DNA of 64,000 nucleotides, from contig NZ_VFNU01000001.1 in the NCBI RefSeq assembly GCF_006715725.1, positions 744,001 through 808,000 of the forward strand. Reading direction: 5' to 3'. The translations under genes were made by a program, and so were the position numbers. The notes under the pieces are model-generated. The model was not told the origin of the DNA, did no database searches, and saw only the letters and a program-made list of their open reading frames with translations. Origin of the DNA: Nocardioides sp. SLBN-35 (GTDB lineage Bacteria > Actinomycetota > Actinomycetes > Propionibacteriales > Nocardioidaceae). Of the stretch, positions 32,855 through 41,363 are shown piece after piece; the stretch's first letter is position 1; each line of letters begins with the position of its first letter.

Positions 32855-34207
32855 TCAGGCCGTCGTCGTCGTGAGGATCTCGATGACCGCCGCCGGGTCG
32901 GTCGCCGGGTTCACGAACGCCAGCCGCAGCACGGTCCGGCCGCGCCAGGACGTCGGGACGCAGAGGATCCGGCCGGCGCGGGAGAGCTCGTCGGACCACG
33001 CGTAGTAGTCGTCGCGGCTCCAGCCCGGGCGGTCGAACAGCAGCACCGACAGGTCCGGCTCCATCAGCAGCCGCAGCGTCGCGCTCTGCTCGATCGCGTC
33101 GGCCACGGCCCGCGTGGTGGCGAGGGTCTGCTCGACGGCCGCGGTGTAGCGGTCGGTGCCGTGCACGGCCAGGCTGAACCAGAACGGCAGCCCGCGCACG
33201 CGCCGTGACAGGTGCACGGCGAGGTCGGTCGGGTTCCAGGCCTCGCGGTCGATCCGGTCGAGGTACGACGCGTGCTGGCTGTGCGCGGCGCGGGCCAGGT
33301 CGGGGTCGCGGTAGAGCAGGGCGCAGCAGTCGTACGGCGCGAACAGCCACTTGTGCGGGTCGACGATGAAGCTGTCGGCTCGCTCGATGCCGGTGAACCG
33401 GGCCCGGGCGGAGGGGGCGGCGAGCCCCGCGCCGCCGTACGCGCCGTCGACGTGGAGCCAGATCCCGAGCTCCTCGCAGACGTCCGCGACGTCGTCGAGG
33501 TCGTCGATGATCCCGGCGTTGGTGGTGCCGGCGGAGGCGACGACGGCGAAGACGCCGGGCTCCTCGGCGATGGCGGCGCGCAGCGCGGCGCCGGTGAGCT
33601 GGCCGCGGTCGCCCTCGGGCACCTCGACGACCTCGACGTCCATCACCCGCGCGTCGGCGAGGATCGAGGAGTGGGCACCGGAGGTGCAGGCGATCTTCCA
33701 GCCGCCCTCGGGCCGCGAGCCGCGGCGGGCGAGCGCGGTGTGCCGCGCGGTGACCAGCGCCGACAGGTTGCCGGAGGTGCCGCCGGAGACGAAGCAGCCG
33801 CCGGCGTCCTCGGGCCAGCCGAGCAGCGACACCAGCCAGGCCAGCGCCTCGTTCTCGGCGAAGATCGCGCCGGCGCCGGCCTCCCAGGTGCCGCCGAAGA
33901 TGTTGAAGCTCGACACGACGGCGTCGAAGGCGAGCGCGGCCCGGGTCGGTGCGGCCGCGATGTAGGCCAGGTTGAGCGGGTCGTCCTGGGCGCGGGTGGC
34001 GGGGGCGATGACGTCCTGGAAGACGGAGAAGGCCTGGTCGACCCCGATGCCCGCGGGCGTGATCGTCGTACCGGCGTCGGCGCGCAGCGCGGAGATCGGG
34101 CGCGCGGTGGTCTTCGGGTCGGAGGGACTGGAGATCCGGGCGGACGCGATCTTCACGGCGGCATCGGTGACGCGACGCTCGTCGCCCCAGATGTGGGTGG
34201 CCTGCAT
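32855..34207 (-). CDS. PLP-dependent amino acid decarboxylase (group II)
   Basis: This 450-residue cytosolic enzyme removes CO2 from an amino acid. Seen: GGCFVSGGTSGNLSALVTARH, the His ring-stacking region, HVDGAYGGAGL with the Asp binding the pyridine nitrogen, and the Schiff-base lysine in VDPHKWLFAPYDCC. The substrate may be an aromatic amino acid, aspartate or glutamate; the family cannot be split by eye. It is divergent from an Lrp-type regulator 119 bases away, a typical partner for amino acid genes. It lies outside the operator-bearing island. Confidence 0.9.
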   Translation of the reverse strand: MQATHIWGDERRVTDAAVKIASARISSPSDPKTTARPISALRADAGTTITPAGIGVDQAFSVFQDVIAPATRAQDDPLNLAYIAAAPTRAALAFDAVVSSFNIFGGTWEAGAGAIFAENEALAWLVSLLGWPEDAGGCFVSGGTSGNLSALVTARHTALARRGSRPEGGWKIACTSGAHSSILADARVMDVEVVEVPEGDRGQLTGAALRAAIAEEPGVFAVVASAGTTNAGIIDDLDDVADVCEELGIWLHVDGAYGGAGLAAPSARARFTGIERADSFIVDPHKWLFAPYDCCALLYRDPDLARAAHSQHASYLDRIDREAWNPTDLAVHLSRRVRGLPFWFSLAVHGTDRYTAAVEQTLATTRAVADAIEQSATLRLLMEPDLSVLLFDRPGWSRDDYYAWSDELSRAGRILCVPTSWRGRTVLRLAFVNPATDPAAVIEILTTTTA

Positions 34208-34245
34208 GGGGCGAGCAGATCAGCCCGGCGCCGGACCTCACAACC

Positions 34246-34265
34246 TGACCACCCGGAGGTGGTCA
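34246..34265. promoter_or_regulatory. palindrome in decarboxylase / Lrp divergent gap
   Basis: TGACCACC-N4-GGTGGTCA has perfect 8-base arms. It lies 39 bases upstream of the decarboxylase start, in the gap shared with the Lrp gene, and is a candidate operator for that regulator. Confidence 0.5.
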
Positions 34266-34314
34266 TGCTGCGCAGATCTACGTGACGCTCGGGCATACAA
34301 CTAGGCAGATTGAC

Positions 34315-34320
34315 TAGATT
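34315..34320 (+). promoter_or_regulatory. TANNNT -10 element of a predicted leaderless promoter
   Basis: TAGATT ends six bases before the GTG at 34327, with no ribosome site between, as in leaderless genes. Confidence 0.45.
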
Positions 34321-34326
34321 GGACGG

Positions 34327-34830
34327 GTGCTGACCCTGGACCAGATCGACCTCGCCCTGCTCACCGCCCTCACCGAGCATCCGCGCGCCGGGGATCTCGA
34401 GCTCTCCCGGCTGACGTCGGTCGCCCGCGCCACGGTCCAGAGCCGGCTGCGCCGGCTGAGCGAGGCCGGCGTGATCTCCGACTGGGACCCGACCCTCGAC
34501 GTCGCCGCAGCCGGGTTCGAGGTGCAGGCCTACGTCACCCTCGAGATCGCGCAGGGCGCGCTGGACGAGGTGGCCCGCGACCTCGAGCAGATACCGCAGG
34601 TGCTCGAGGCCTACGTCACCACCGGATCCTTCGACGTGCTCTGCCGGGTCGCGACCCGGTCGCACCCCGAGCTGCAGGCCACGCTGGTGCGGATCGACCA
34701 GGCCTCCGCGGTCGTCCGCTCCACCAGCGTGATGGTGCTGTCCGTGCTCGTGCCGCCTCGCGTGCTCCCGCTGCTCGCGAGCGCGGAGCCGGTGCCGAGC
34801 CGGCGCGCGCCGGCGTACCGCGAGCGCTGA
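34327..34830 (+). CDS. Lrp/AsnC family transcriptional regulator
   Basis: This 167-residue regulator has an N-terminal helix-turn-helix (LDQIDLALLTALTEHPRAG, then VARATVQSRLRRLSEAGVI) and a C-terminal RAM ligand-binding ferredoxin-like domain (VQAYVTLEIAQGALDEV, VTTGSFDVLCRVATR). The GTG start has TAGATT at -12 to -7 and no ribosome site, so a leaderless transcript is likely. It presumably controls the divergent decarboxylase in response to an amino acid; the 8-base-arm palindrome in the gap is a candidate site. Confidence 0.92.
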   Translation: MLTLDQIDLALLTALTEHPRAGDLELSRLTSVARATVQSRLRRLSEAGVISDWDPTLDVAAAGFEVQAYVTLEIAQGALDEVARDLEQIPQVLEAYVTTGSFDVLCRVATRSHPELQATLVRIDQASAVVRSTSVMVLSVLVPPRVLPLLASAEPVPSRRAPAYRER

Positions 34831-34831
34831 G

Positions 34832-35029
34832 TCAGTCCTGGTCGGGCTCGTCCGGATCGTCGGCGTCGTCGGGGATGACCTCGCCCTCGAGCAGGTGCTC
34901 GACCATCCCCTGCGCCTGCCCGGGCGTCGGCGGGGCGTCGAAGTCCTCGGTCGCCGGCACCAGCTCGTAGAGCGCCGCCAGGCTCACCTCGTCGCCCGGG
35001 CGCGTGTCATCGGCCCTCTGGTCCCCCAT
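34832..35029 (-). CDS. small acidic hypothetical protein
   Basis: This is a 65-residue, strongly acidic protein (ending DDADDPDEPDQD) with no recognised domain, signal peptide or membrane segment. Support for being real: the ATG is preceded by TAGGCT exactly six bases upstream, the leaderless arrangement seen at several other genes here, and the frame has the expected third-base GC bias. It converges on the Lrp gene end with one base between. Function unknown. Confidence 0.55.
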   Translation of the reverse strand: MGDQRADDTRPGDEVSLAALYELVPATEDFDAPPTPGQAQGMVEHLLEGEVIPDDADDPDEPDQD

Positions 35030-35123
35030 GGTCCGAGCCTAGGCGGTACGACGCTCGCGGGGGCCGGAAAGTTTTTCTCGCAACCTGATGACAACCCCAA
35101 GGGCGCTCTGGCATGCTTCTCAC

Positions 35124-35168
35124 GCCGCCGCAGGTGACCCGAGACGCCTGCGGCGGCTTCCAATTTTT
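35124..35168 (+). terminator. intrinsic terminator without an obvious upstream gene
   Basis: GCCGCCGCAGG and CCTGCGGCGGC form a perfect 11-base stem with a 12-base loop (35124-35157), followed by a T-rich tail (TTTTT at 35164-35168). It points rightwards, but the nearest rightward gene ends 294 bases earlier. It may end a small RNA transcribed from about 35045-35120, or terminate read-through. Confidence 0.6.
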
Positions 35169-35190
35169 CCGGACCCTCGCCCGGTGCGGG

Positions 35191-36027
35191 TCAGGACTTG
35201 AACAGCAGCGCCGTCTTGAAGTCGGTGTTCATGTAGTTCACCAGCGAGTTCAGCTTCTTCTCGTTCACCTTCACCTTCGACGTACCGATGGTGACCGCGA
35301 CGATGTTGCCGTAGACGCTGGAGTTCCACTGCCCCTGGACGAAGGAGGGGTAGATGCTGCCGTCGGGCAGCTCGAAGTCCGTGTCCTTCATCGCGCCCTG
35401 GGCCGCCTTGGCATGCCGCTCGGTGTCGAAGACGAGGAACAGGTGGGTCATCCGGACCTTGCCGCCGAGGGCGTTGAAGACCCACTGGGCGGCGTACGTG
35501 CAGCGCTGGTCGGTGAGTACCGAGCCCTTCTCGACCGGCGCGCAGCTCGCGTGGTCCGTGGAGCTGACCAGGGTGGCGTGGTGCTCGACGTCGCCGAGCT
35601 TGAAGTCCCAGTTGCCCGGGAAGTCGGCGACCTTGACGTCGTTGTGGATGTCGTCGTCGGTGTCGTCGGAGGGGGTGTACGGCGTGGACGGGCCCGAGCC
35701 CGGCGAGGTGGGGCTGCCCTCGGTCGTGGCCTCGGACGTCGCGCCCGACGTCGCCTCGGAGGTCGGCTCGGAGGTCGGCTCCGAGGTCTCCCTGGTGCGG
35801 GTGGGCGTCTCCGAGGCGCGGTCATCGTCATCGCCGCCGCCGGCGATGAGGAAGGCGCCGACGCCGACGACACCGAGCAGCACGACGGCGACCAGCACGC
35901 CCACGATGACCAGCGCGATCCGCGCGCCGTTGCCCTTGCGCGGCGGGGGACCGAAGGGCGGGTACGGCGGGTAGCCCGGCGGCGGTCCCGTCGGGGGTCC
36001 CGTCGGGGGAGGGGGCGGGAAGCTCAT
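35191..36027 (-). CDS. membrane-anchored secreted protein, proline-rich N-terminus
   Basis: This 278-residue protein has a cytoplasmic Pro/Gly-rich head (PPPPPTGPPTGPPPGYPPY), one membrane segment at about residues 36-60 (IALVIVGVLVAVVLLGVVGVG), a Ser/Thr/Glu-rich linker (about 75-125) and an extracellular domain of about 150 residues with two Cys (ASCAPVEKG, DQRCTYAAQW) that could pair. This layout is common for actinobacterial cell-surface proteins of unknown function. The C-terminal domain is not recognised. It is a monocistronic gene or the end of the operon with the AhpD-like gene 29 bases upstream. Confidence 0.8.
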   Translation of the reverse strand: MSFPPPPPTGPPTGPPPGYPPYPPFGPPPRKGNGARIALVIVGVLVAVVLLGVVGVGAFLIAGGGDDDDRASETPTRTRETSEPTSEPTSEATSGATSEATTEGSPTSPGSGPSTPYTPSDDTDDDIHNDVKVADFPGNWDFKLGDVEHHATLVSSTDHASCAPVEKGSVLTDQRCTYAAQWVFNALGGKVRMTHLFLVFDTERHAKAAQGAMKDTDFELPDGSIYPSFVQGQWNSSVYGNIVAVTIGTSKVKVNEKKLNSLVNYMNTDFKTALLFKS

Positions 36028-36056
36028 GGGGGCGCTCCTACCCGTCCTGGCGTCGC

Positions 36057-36830
36057 TCAACCGAGCCCGAAGACGACGCTGCCGTCCTCGAGCACGTCGT
36101 ACACCTCGGTGCCCTCGGTGACGTGGGCCTCGTCGGTCCCGAGGGAGACCGAGATCTTGTTGGCCGCGTTGCGCAGCAGGTCGAGGACGAGCTCGACCTG
36201 CTCGGCCGGTGAGAAGTGGCGTCGGACGTCGGCGACCAGGTCGGGGCCGAGCCCGGACGGGTCCCAGACCAGGGCGTCGACCACGGCCAGGCCGGTCCGG
36301 TGCCGCTCGGACAGGCTGCTCGCGGCGTAGTCGTCGATCTCGGCGTAGGTCTCCTCGGCGCCACCGGCGTCCAGCGCCGAGCGGCTGCGCAGCGACTGGC
36401 AGATCCGGCAGTTGTGCTGGCGAGCCTGGCGCAGCCGGAGCAACTCGGTGGTCAGCGGGTCGAGGACGCGGAGCCGGGCGATGGCGCGCCACAGCTCGTC
36501 GAGCGTGGGCCACGGGTCCTCGCCGGGGTCGGTCGCGACCGGCCAGGGCGTCGTCGAACCGGCGAGCTGGTCCAGGGCGCGGCGGGCGCGGGGGAGCCAG
36601 TCGGCGACGTACAGGTGGCCGGCGAAGGTGCGGGTCCGCGGGCCGAGGGCGGTCATCAGGGCCTGTCGCTGGTCGGGGCTGATCATCGAGACGTCGACGG
36701 CGAACTGCTCGGCGAAGGCGACGACCTCGTCGGGCTCGTCGGCCACCAGCGCGTCGAGCGGGACGAGGGGCAGGCGGGCCAGCAGGCCGGCGACCTCGGG
36801 GGCGTGGGTGCGCAGCACGACGCCAGCCAA
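36057..36830 (-). CDS. AhpD-like / carboxymuconolactone decarboxylase family protein
   Basis: This 257-residue all-helical protein contains the AhpD-type core: LDPLTTELLRLRQARQHNCRICQSLRSRSAL with a CxxC (NCRICQ) that is redox-active in AhpD peroxidases. Downstream helices (SERHRTGLAVVDALVWDP, HFSPAEQVELVLDLLRNAANKI) follow the usual order. The N-terminal 100 residues are an extra helical domain. Probably a thiol-dependent antioxidant enzyme; the electron donor is unknown. The proton-relay Glu of classical AhpD is not evident, so activity is uncertain. Confidence 0.78.
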   Translation of the reverse strand: MAGVVLRTHAPEVAGLLARLPLVPLDALVADEPDEVVAFAEQFAVDVSMISPDQRQALMTALGPRTRTFAGHLYVADWLPRARRALDQLAGSTTPWPVATDPGEDPWPTLDELWRAIARLRVLDPLTTELLRLRQARQHNCRICQSLRSRSALDAGGAEETYAEIDDYAASSLSERHRTGLAVVDALVWDPSGLGPDLVADVRRHFSPAEQVELVLDLLRNAANKISVSLGTDEAHVTEGTEVYDVLEDGSVVFGLG

Positions 36831-36888
36831 ACAGCCGTCCCGGTCGCACGGGACGCGGGTACCGGTGACCGGGAGTCGTCTGGCGGCC

Positions 36889-38757
36889 TCAGCCCGCGCG
36901 GATCACCAGGGCGTCGATCCGCACCGCTCGGCCGCGGGTGACCACCACCAGGCGCACCTTGCCCGAACGCGCCGCGAAGGCCGGGAGCAGCCGGGTCTGC
37001 TGGTGGGCACTCGCGCCCTTCAACGAGATCCGGCCCACCCTGCGCTTCCCCACGAACACCTCGACCTTCCCGCATCGGCTGCAGGTGGTGGCGAGGACGC
37101 CCACCTGCGTCAACGGCGTCCGGGGCAGGGTCAGCACGGCCCCCTTGCGCTTGGCGAGCAGGGCGGTGCCACCGTCGTACGCCGCACCGGTCTTCCGCTG
37201 CCAGCCGCTCGAGCGCCCGAGGGCGCCGTCGTCGACGACGACCAACGGGCTCGGCGTCGGCCCCGGCGTCGGCCCCGGCGGTGGCGCCGGGCCCGGGGGC
37301 GGGGAGGGTGGCGTCACCGTGGCCGGCCCTGCGCTGCTCACGCTCACGCGGAGCCGGTGGACTCCGCCGTCCACGACGCGGGACCCGGCGTACAGCACGC
37401 CGGAGGCGGCGACCTGGAGCGACCCGAGCACACCGTCGACCTCGGTGCGGGCCCACCCGGAGGTCGTCGGGGCGAGCACCGCACCGTCGCCGCCGTCGGT
37501 GTGGCCGACGACGGGTACGCCGGCCGGGGTGATCAACGCTCGTCCCCCCACACCGCGGACCGCGCTGCTGCCCTCGACCATCGGTGCGGGCGACGCCCAG
37601 GCGCCCGTGGCGGCGCGGTGCGAGGTGAGCAGGTCGCGGCTCCCGTCGACGCCGGCCGTCCCCGTCGCGACGACGACCATCGCCTGGCCGTGCGCCATCG
37701 CGATCGAGCGGACCGACCCGTTCACCGACGCGGGGGTGATCAGGCTGGTCGCGCCGGTCACGTCGCCACCCGCGTGGGCCCAGGTCTCCCTGCCGGAGGC
37801 GACCTCGCGGGTCCAGGCCAGGGCGATGCCGCCGGCGGGGTCGGCGTCGATCCCCGCCAGGGCGAAGGTGCGCGGATCCTGTTCGGAACCTGTGGCCAGG
37901 TGGCTGGTGACCGCGCCCCTCACGAAGATGCCGGCCTCCTCGGCGGGCTCGTCGGCCGCCTCGGTGTGCACCCAGGCGATCCACTCCCGGCCCCACCCGT
38001 CGAAGGCAACGGCCGGCTGGTCGGAGTGGCCCTCGCGGTCGGGGCAGTCGTCCGGGTCGGGCTCGGCGCACACGATCGGGAAGGGCGGGGTCTCGACCGA
38101 GACCTCCTCGGGCGCGGTCCACGCCGTGCCGGACCAGTGCGTGCGGAACACCTCCCTGTCCGCGCTCGTCTCACCGGGGCTCGCGGCCGGCTCCCTGGCC
38201 TCGAACGCCACCGTCGCCCCGCCGTCGGGGGCGACCGCCACCGCCTTCCGGCCGGCGAGACTGATCGGTCCGAGCCCGTCGGTCCCACCTGCGGCGACCG
38301 TCGTCGGCGCACCCCATGTGCCGGCGGCGGTGCGGACGACGGCGCGGTAGGTCCACACGTCGGCGGCGTCGTCGTACTGCGTCCAGGCCACCACCGCCGC
38401 GCCGGACGGATCCACGTCCCAGACGAAGTTCGGGTAGGCGGTGAAGTACTGCTGGAAGTCGCTGACGGCCACGGGTGGCGTCCAGACCTCGCTGCCCGGC
38501 CCGCGGCTGCTCGACCAGACCTGGGCCGGACCGTCTCCTCCTGCGGTCGGGTCGTCGACGACCGACCACAGGGCGAGGAGGCTGCCGTCGGCCAGTGGCC
38601 ACACCCCACCGGCGGCCACGTCGATGCCCGCCGGCGAGACCCCCTCGGGCGCTGACCAGGTCACGCCGGCCCAGGGGTCGTCGGCAGCGGTGGCGGCCGG
38701 CGACGGAGCGAGGAGTCCGACCACCACCAGGGTGGCGAGCGTGGCGGGGACCCTCAT
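36889..38757 (-). CDS. secreted beta-repeat protein with C-terminal cell-surface domain
   Basis: This is a 622-residue exported protein. A signal peptide (MRVPATLATLVVVGLLAPSP, cleavage after ATA) is followed by repeating units built on VxAWTxxxxxxxxYRAVVRTAxGTWGAP-like strands, resembling sialidase/propeller blades. A Pro/Gly linker (about 475-500) leads to a C-terminal module of about 100 residues with CSRCGK. Function unknown. The ATG overlaps the stop of the propeller protein upstream (ATGA), so both are secreted together. The repeats are read from W and AW spacing; no catalytic residues were identified. Confidence 0.78.
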   Translation of the reverse strand: MRVPATLATLVVVGLLAPSPAATAADDPWAGVTWSAPEGVSPAGIDVAAGGVWPLADGSLLALWSVVDDPTAGGDGPAQVWSSSRGPGSEVWTPPVAVSDFQQYFTAYPNFVWDVDPSGAAVVAWTQYDDAADVWTYRAVVRTAAGTWGAPTTVAAGGTDGLGPISLAGRKAVAVAPDGGATVAFEAREPAASPGETSADREVFRTHWSGTAWTAPEEVSVETPPFPIVCAEPDPDDCPDREGHSDQPAVAFDGWGREWIAWVHTEAADEPAEEAGIFVRGAVTSHLATGSEQDPRTFALAGIDADPAGGIALAWTREVASGRETWAHAGGDVTGATSLITPASVNGSVRSIAMAHGQAMVVVATGTAGVDGSRDLLTSHRAATGAWASPAPMVEGSSAVRGVGGRALITPAGVPVVGHTDGGDGAVLAPTTSGWARTEVDGVLGSLQVAASGVLYAGSRVVDGGVHRLRVSVSSAGPATVTPPSPPPGPAPPPGPTPGPTPSPLVVVDDGALGRSSGWQRKTGAAYDGGTALLAKRKGAVLTLPRTPLTQVGVLATTCSRCGKVEVFVGKRRVGRISLKGASAHQQTRLLPAFAARSGKVRLVVVTRGRAVRIDALVIRAG

Positions 38758-40544
38758 CGCATCACCACGGCGAACACGTCGTAGTTGCCCGTCGCGCCGG
38801 GCGCCACCGCCGCCGCCGAGCCGAACACCAGGACCGAGCCGTCCGCGGACAGCTGGTCCTCGCCGCTGGCTCCGGCCCCGGCGCGGGTCACCAGCGTGCT
38901 CGTGCCGCTTGCCCGCTCCCAGACCACGATGTCGGCCTGGCCGCCGTTGGTGTCGCCGGGCAGCACGTTCTTGGTCCCCATCGTGACGTACCGGGCGTCG
39001 TCGGAGAGGGTGCCGCCGGGGTTGCCCGCGGCGCCGTACGGGCCGGCGAGGACGAAGCTGCCGGGAGCGACACGGAGGTAGGTGTCGCGCGCGCCGTTCA
39101 GGTCCTGGGCCGACAGGGCCTCGGCGGTCGTGAAGGCCAGCACGTCCCCGGTGCCGCTCAGCGAGGGGCTGTCCGCGTCGATGTCGGGCGTGAGGTTGCT
39201 CCGGCCCGAGATCGTCCCGGAGACGGCGACGTCCCAGGCGAAGATGGCGGACCCGTCGACGTCGCCCGGGTCCAGGTCGGTGTCGCCGCTCTGGAAGGTG
39301 ACCCGACGACCGTCGGCGCTCAGGTCGAGCCCGAAGACGTTGGCGTCGGACCACCCGAGGCCGACCCGGTCGAGACCCCGGCTGATGTCGCCGCGGGTGC
39401 GGACGTAGGCGTGCCGCACGGTGTGGTCCGGCGGGGGCAGGGACGCCACCAGGTCCGTGGCGGTCGAGGTGAAGGCCACCACCCGGCCGTCGTCGCTCAT
39501 GTCGTAGAGGTAGGAGTCGTCGTCGGCCGGTGTCGTGCCGCCCGCCGTCGTCGACACCAGCTCGACCTGACCGGTGGCGCGGTCGAGGACGAAGACGTCG
39601 TAGTCGTAGCCGGGCTCGCCGGCGAGGTCGATCGCGTCGGACTGGAACGCGACGTGACGTCCGTCGCCGGACAGGATCGGGCTGTTGACGTGTCCCGTCG
39701 CGCCGGCCACGAGATGGGTGAGGCCTCCGGTCACCCTGTCGAACAGGTAGATGTCGTCGTCGTCATCGGTGTCGCTGGGCAGGAGGGGCGACTCGGAGCT
39801 GAAGGCGACCCACCGCCCGTCCGCCGAGACCGACGGATCGGAGGAGTGCTCCGACGCACTGGTCCCCGCGCTCACCAGCTCCGGCGAGGCGGCGGTGCGC
39901 ACCGGCTGCGGTGCCGAGGCCGTCGCGGCCGAGCCCCGGTGGCGCTCGCCGACGACGCGGTACGACGCGGTGCCGACCGGGCCGCCGGCGTACGGGATCC
40001 TCGCCACGCCCGCACCGTCGGTGGTCCCGGTGGCGACCGTCGACCAGGTCGTCCCGGTCAGCCGTTGCAGGGAGACCACCCGGCCCGCGCGCGCCGGTGT
40101 CAAGGTGGCGAGGGCCTGCCGCGGCAGACCGGCGACGAACGGCGCCCCCACACCCATCTGCGCCGCCTGTGCCGCGAGCCGGACCTTGACCTTCTTCGAG
40201 GTGGAGCCCCCGGCCCGGACCCGGTAGGTCCCGGGCTTCCTCACCTTCGCGGTGACCTTGAACTTCCCGTTCCTCACCTTGCCGCGGGCAACCGTGACCC
40301 AGCGCTTGCCCTTCCTCCGCTCGAGGGCGGCGGGGCCGTTCTTCGCGCCGATCCGTCCGCTGAACCGGGTCCGCTCCCCGGCCATCGGCCGGGCCGGGGT
40401 CACGGTGACGGCCCTGCCGCTGCCCGACGCGCCGGTCTCGGCGTGGGCCCGTGGCACCACCAGGGCGGCAAGGGTGAGGAGAAGGGCGACGAGGAGGCCG
40501 GCCACGCGGCGCGGAGAAGTGGTCACGCCGGTGATCGTGGCCAT
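38754..40544 (-). CDS. secreted TolB-like seven-bladed beta-propeller protein
   Basis: This 596-residue exported protein has a signal peptide ending PRAHA, then two small Ig-like or cell-surface modules (about 45-130 and 140-215), then seven TolB/PD40-type blades. Blade markers include PSVSADGRWVAFSSES, PILSGDGRHVAFQSD, YDMSDDGRVVAFTST, LDLSADGRRVTFQSG and DQLSADGSVLVFGS. Such propellers mediate protein or ligand binding; no enzymatic motif is seen. It is coupled to the following secreted protein. Gene-level function unknown. Confidence 0.85.
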   Translation of the reverse strand: MATITGVTTSPRRVAGLLVALLLTLAALVVPRAHAETGASGSGRAVTVTPARPMAGERTRFSGRIGAKNGPAALERRKGKRWVTVARGKVRNGKFKVTAKVRKPGTYRVRAGGSTSKKVKVRLAAQAAQMGVGAPFVAGLPRQALATLTPARAGRVVSLQRLTGTTWSTVATGTTDGAGVARIPYAGGPVGTASYRVVGERHRGSAATASAPQPVRTAASPELVSAGTSASEHSSDPSVSADGRWVAFSSESPLLPSDTDDDDDIYLFDRVTGGLTHLVAGATGHVNSPILSGDGRHVAFQSDAIDLAGEPGYDYDVFVLDRATGQVELVSTTAGGTTPADDDSYLYDMSDDGRVVAFTSTATDLVASLPPPDHTVRHAYVRTRGDISRGLDRVGLGWSDANVFGLDLSADGRRVTFQSGDTDLDPGDVDGSAIFAWDVAVSGTISGRSNLTPDIDADSPSLSGTGDVLAFTTAEALSAQDLNGARDTYLRVAPGSFVLAGPYGAAGNPGGTLSDDARYVTMGTKNVLPGDTNGGQADIVVWERASGTSTLVTRAGAGASGEDQLSADGSVLVFGSAAAVAPGATGNYDVFAVVMR

Positions 40545-40608
40545 CCGGCGGCGTGCCGCCGAGAGGATCGGCGCAGGGTGAGACCAGGGTGAGACTCCTG
40601 GGCGGGGC

Positions 40609-41304
40609 TCATCCCGCGACCGCGTCCCGCACGGCCTGCCGGACCGCGTCGGGGTCGCGCTCCAGGTCGTCGGTCGGGCCCACCGCCAGCACGGCGTACG
40701 GCGGCGCGGGCTCGAGCAGTGGCCACGGGAGGGCGACGCAGCTGACGCCGGCGATGGTCCAGGACCGCTCCTCCGCGGCGGAGCCGGACCGCACGGCCCG
40801 CACGAGTCGCCGCACGTCGGCGGCGTCGCGGGGTGCGGCGGCGGACGGGCGGGGCCAGGGCGAGACGGCGAGACGACGCTCGAGCTCGGGGTCGGGGAGC
40901 TGCGCGAGCAGCGCGACGCCCCCGGCCGTGGACCACAGATGCTCGAACGGCTCGTCCGGCTCGAGGAAGTCCGTCGGACCGGCCACGGCCACCGGCTGGC
41001 TGCCGTCGCCGGAGAGCCGGAGCACGACCGCGGTCAGGCCGGTGCGCTCGTGGAGCTGCGCGGCGACCCGGGTGGCTCGGCGCCGTACGCCGGCCGGGTC
41101 GGTGGTGACCATCGTCAGCGCGCGCTCGCCGAGGACGTAGCGCGCGCCGGTGCGCAGTACCCAGCCCTCCGCGTGCAGCTGGCCGAGCATCCGGGAGACG
41201 CCGGCCTTGTCGACGCCGAGCCGGCGGGCGATCTCGGAGACCCCGAGGGCCTCGGTGCCCAGCATCTCGAGGGCACGCAGGCCGCGCAGGAGGCTGGTGG
41301 ACAC
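40609..41304 (-). CDS. IclR family transcriptional regulator
   Basis: This 231-residue IclR protein has winged helix LLRGLRALEMLGTEALGVSE, RLGVDKAGVSRMLGQLHAEGW, and a shortened effector domain (LHERTGLTAVVLRLSG, HLWSTAGGVALLAQL, WTIAGVSCVALPWPLL). The GTG has TAAGGT at -12 to -7 and no ribosome site, pointing to a leaderless mRNA. A palindrome GTTGAC-N5-GTCAAC lies 22 bases upstream, in the gap shared with a divergent ATPase gene, and is the likely operator. Distinct from the two paralogues in the catabolic island. Confidence 0.88.
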   Translation of the reverse strand: MSTSLLRGLRALEMLGTEALGVSEIARRLGVDKAGVSRMLGQLHAEGWVLRTGARYVLGERALTMVTTDPAGVRRRATRVAAQLHERTGLTAVVLRLSGDGSQPVAVAGPTDFLEPDEPFEHLWSTAGGVALLAQLPDPELERRLAVSPWPRPSAAAPRDAADVRRLVRAVRSGSAAEERSWTIAGVSCVALPWPLLEPAPPYAVLAVGPTDDLERDPDAVRQAVRDAVAG

Positions 41305-41325
41305 GTCGCGACCTTACGCCGAACC

Positions 41326-41342
41326 GTTGACCACTCGTCAAC
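41326..41342. promoter_or_regulatory. IclR-type operator palindrome
   Basis: GTTGAC-N5-GTCAAC, perfect 6-base arms, in the 59-base gap between the divergent IclR and STAND ATPase genes. TTGACC within it is also -35-like for the rightward gene. Confidence 0.6.
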
Positions 41343-41363
41343 ACTGATCCTAGGCTGAGGGAC

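Noticed and set aside
31155..34241. A 1028-codon open frame on the minus strand
   Set aside because: It overlaps the MaoC, MFS and decarboxylase genes, whose proteins have clear family motifs; the long frame is a by-product of high GC content. The same applies to long frames at 7061-9322, 1533-3590 and 60868-62706.
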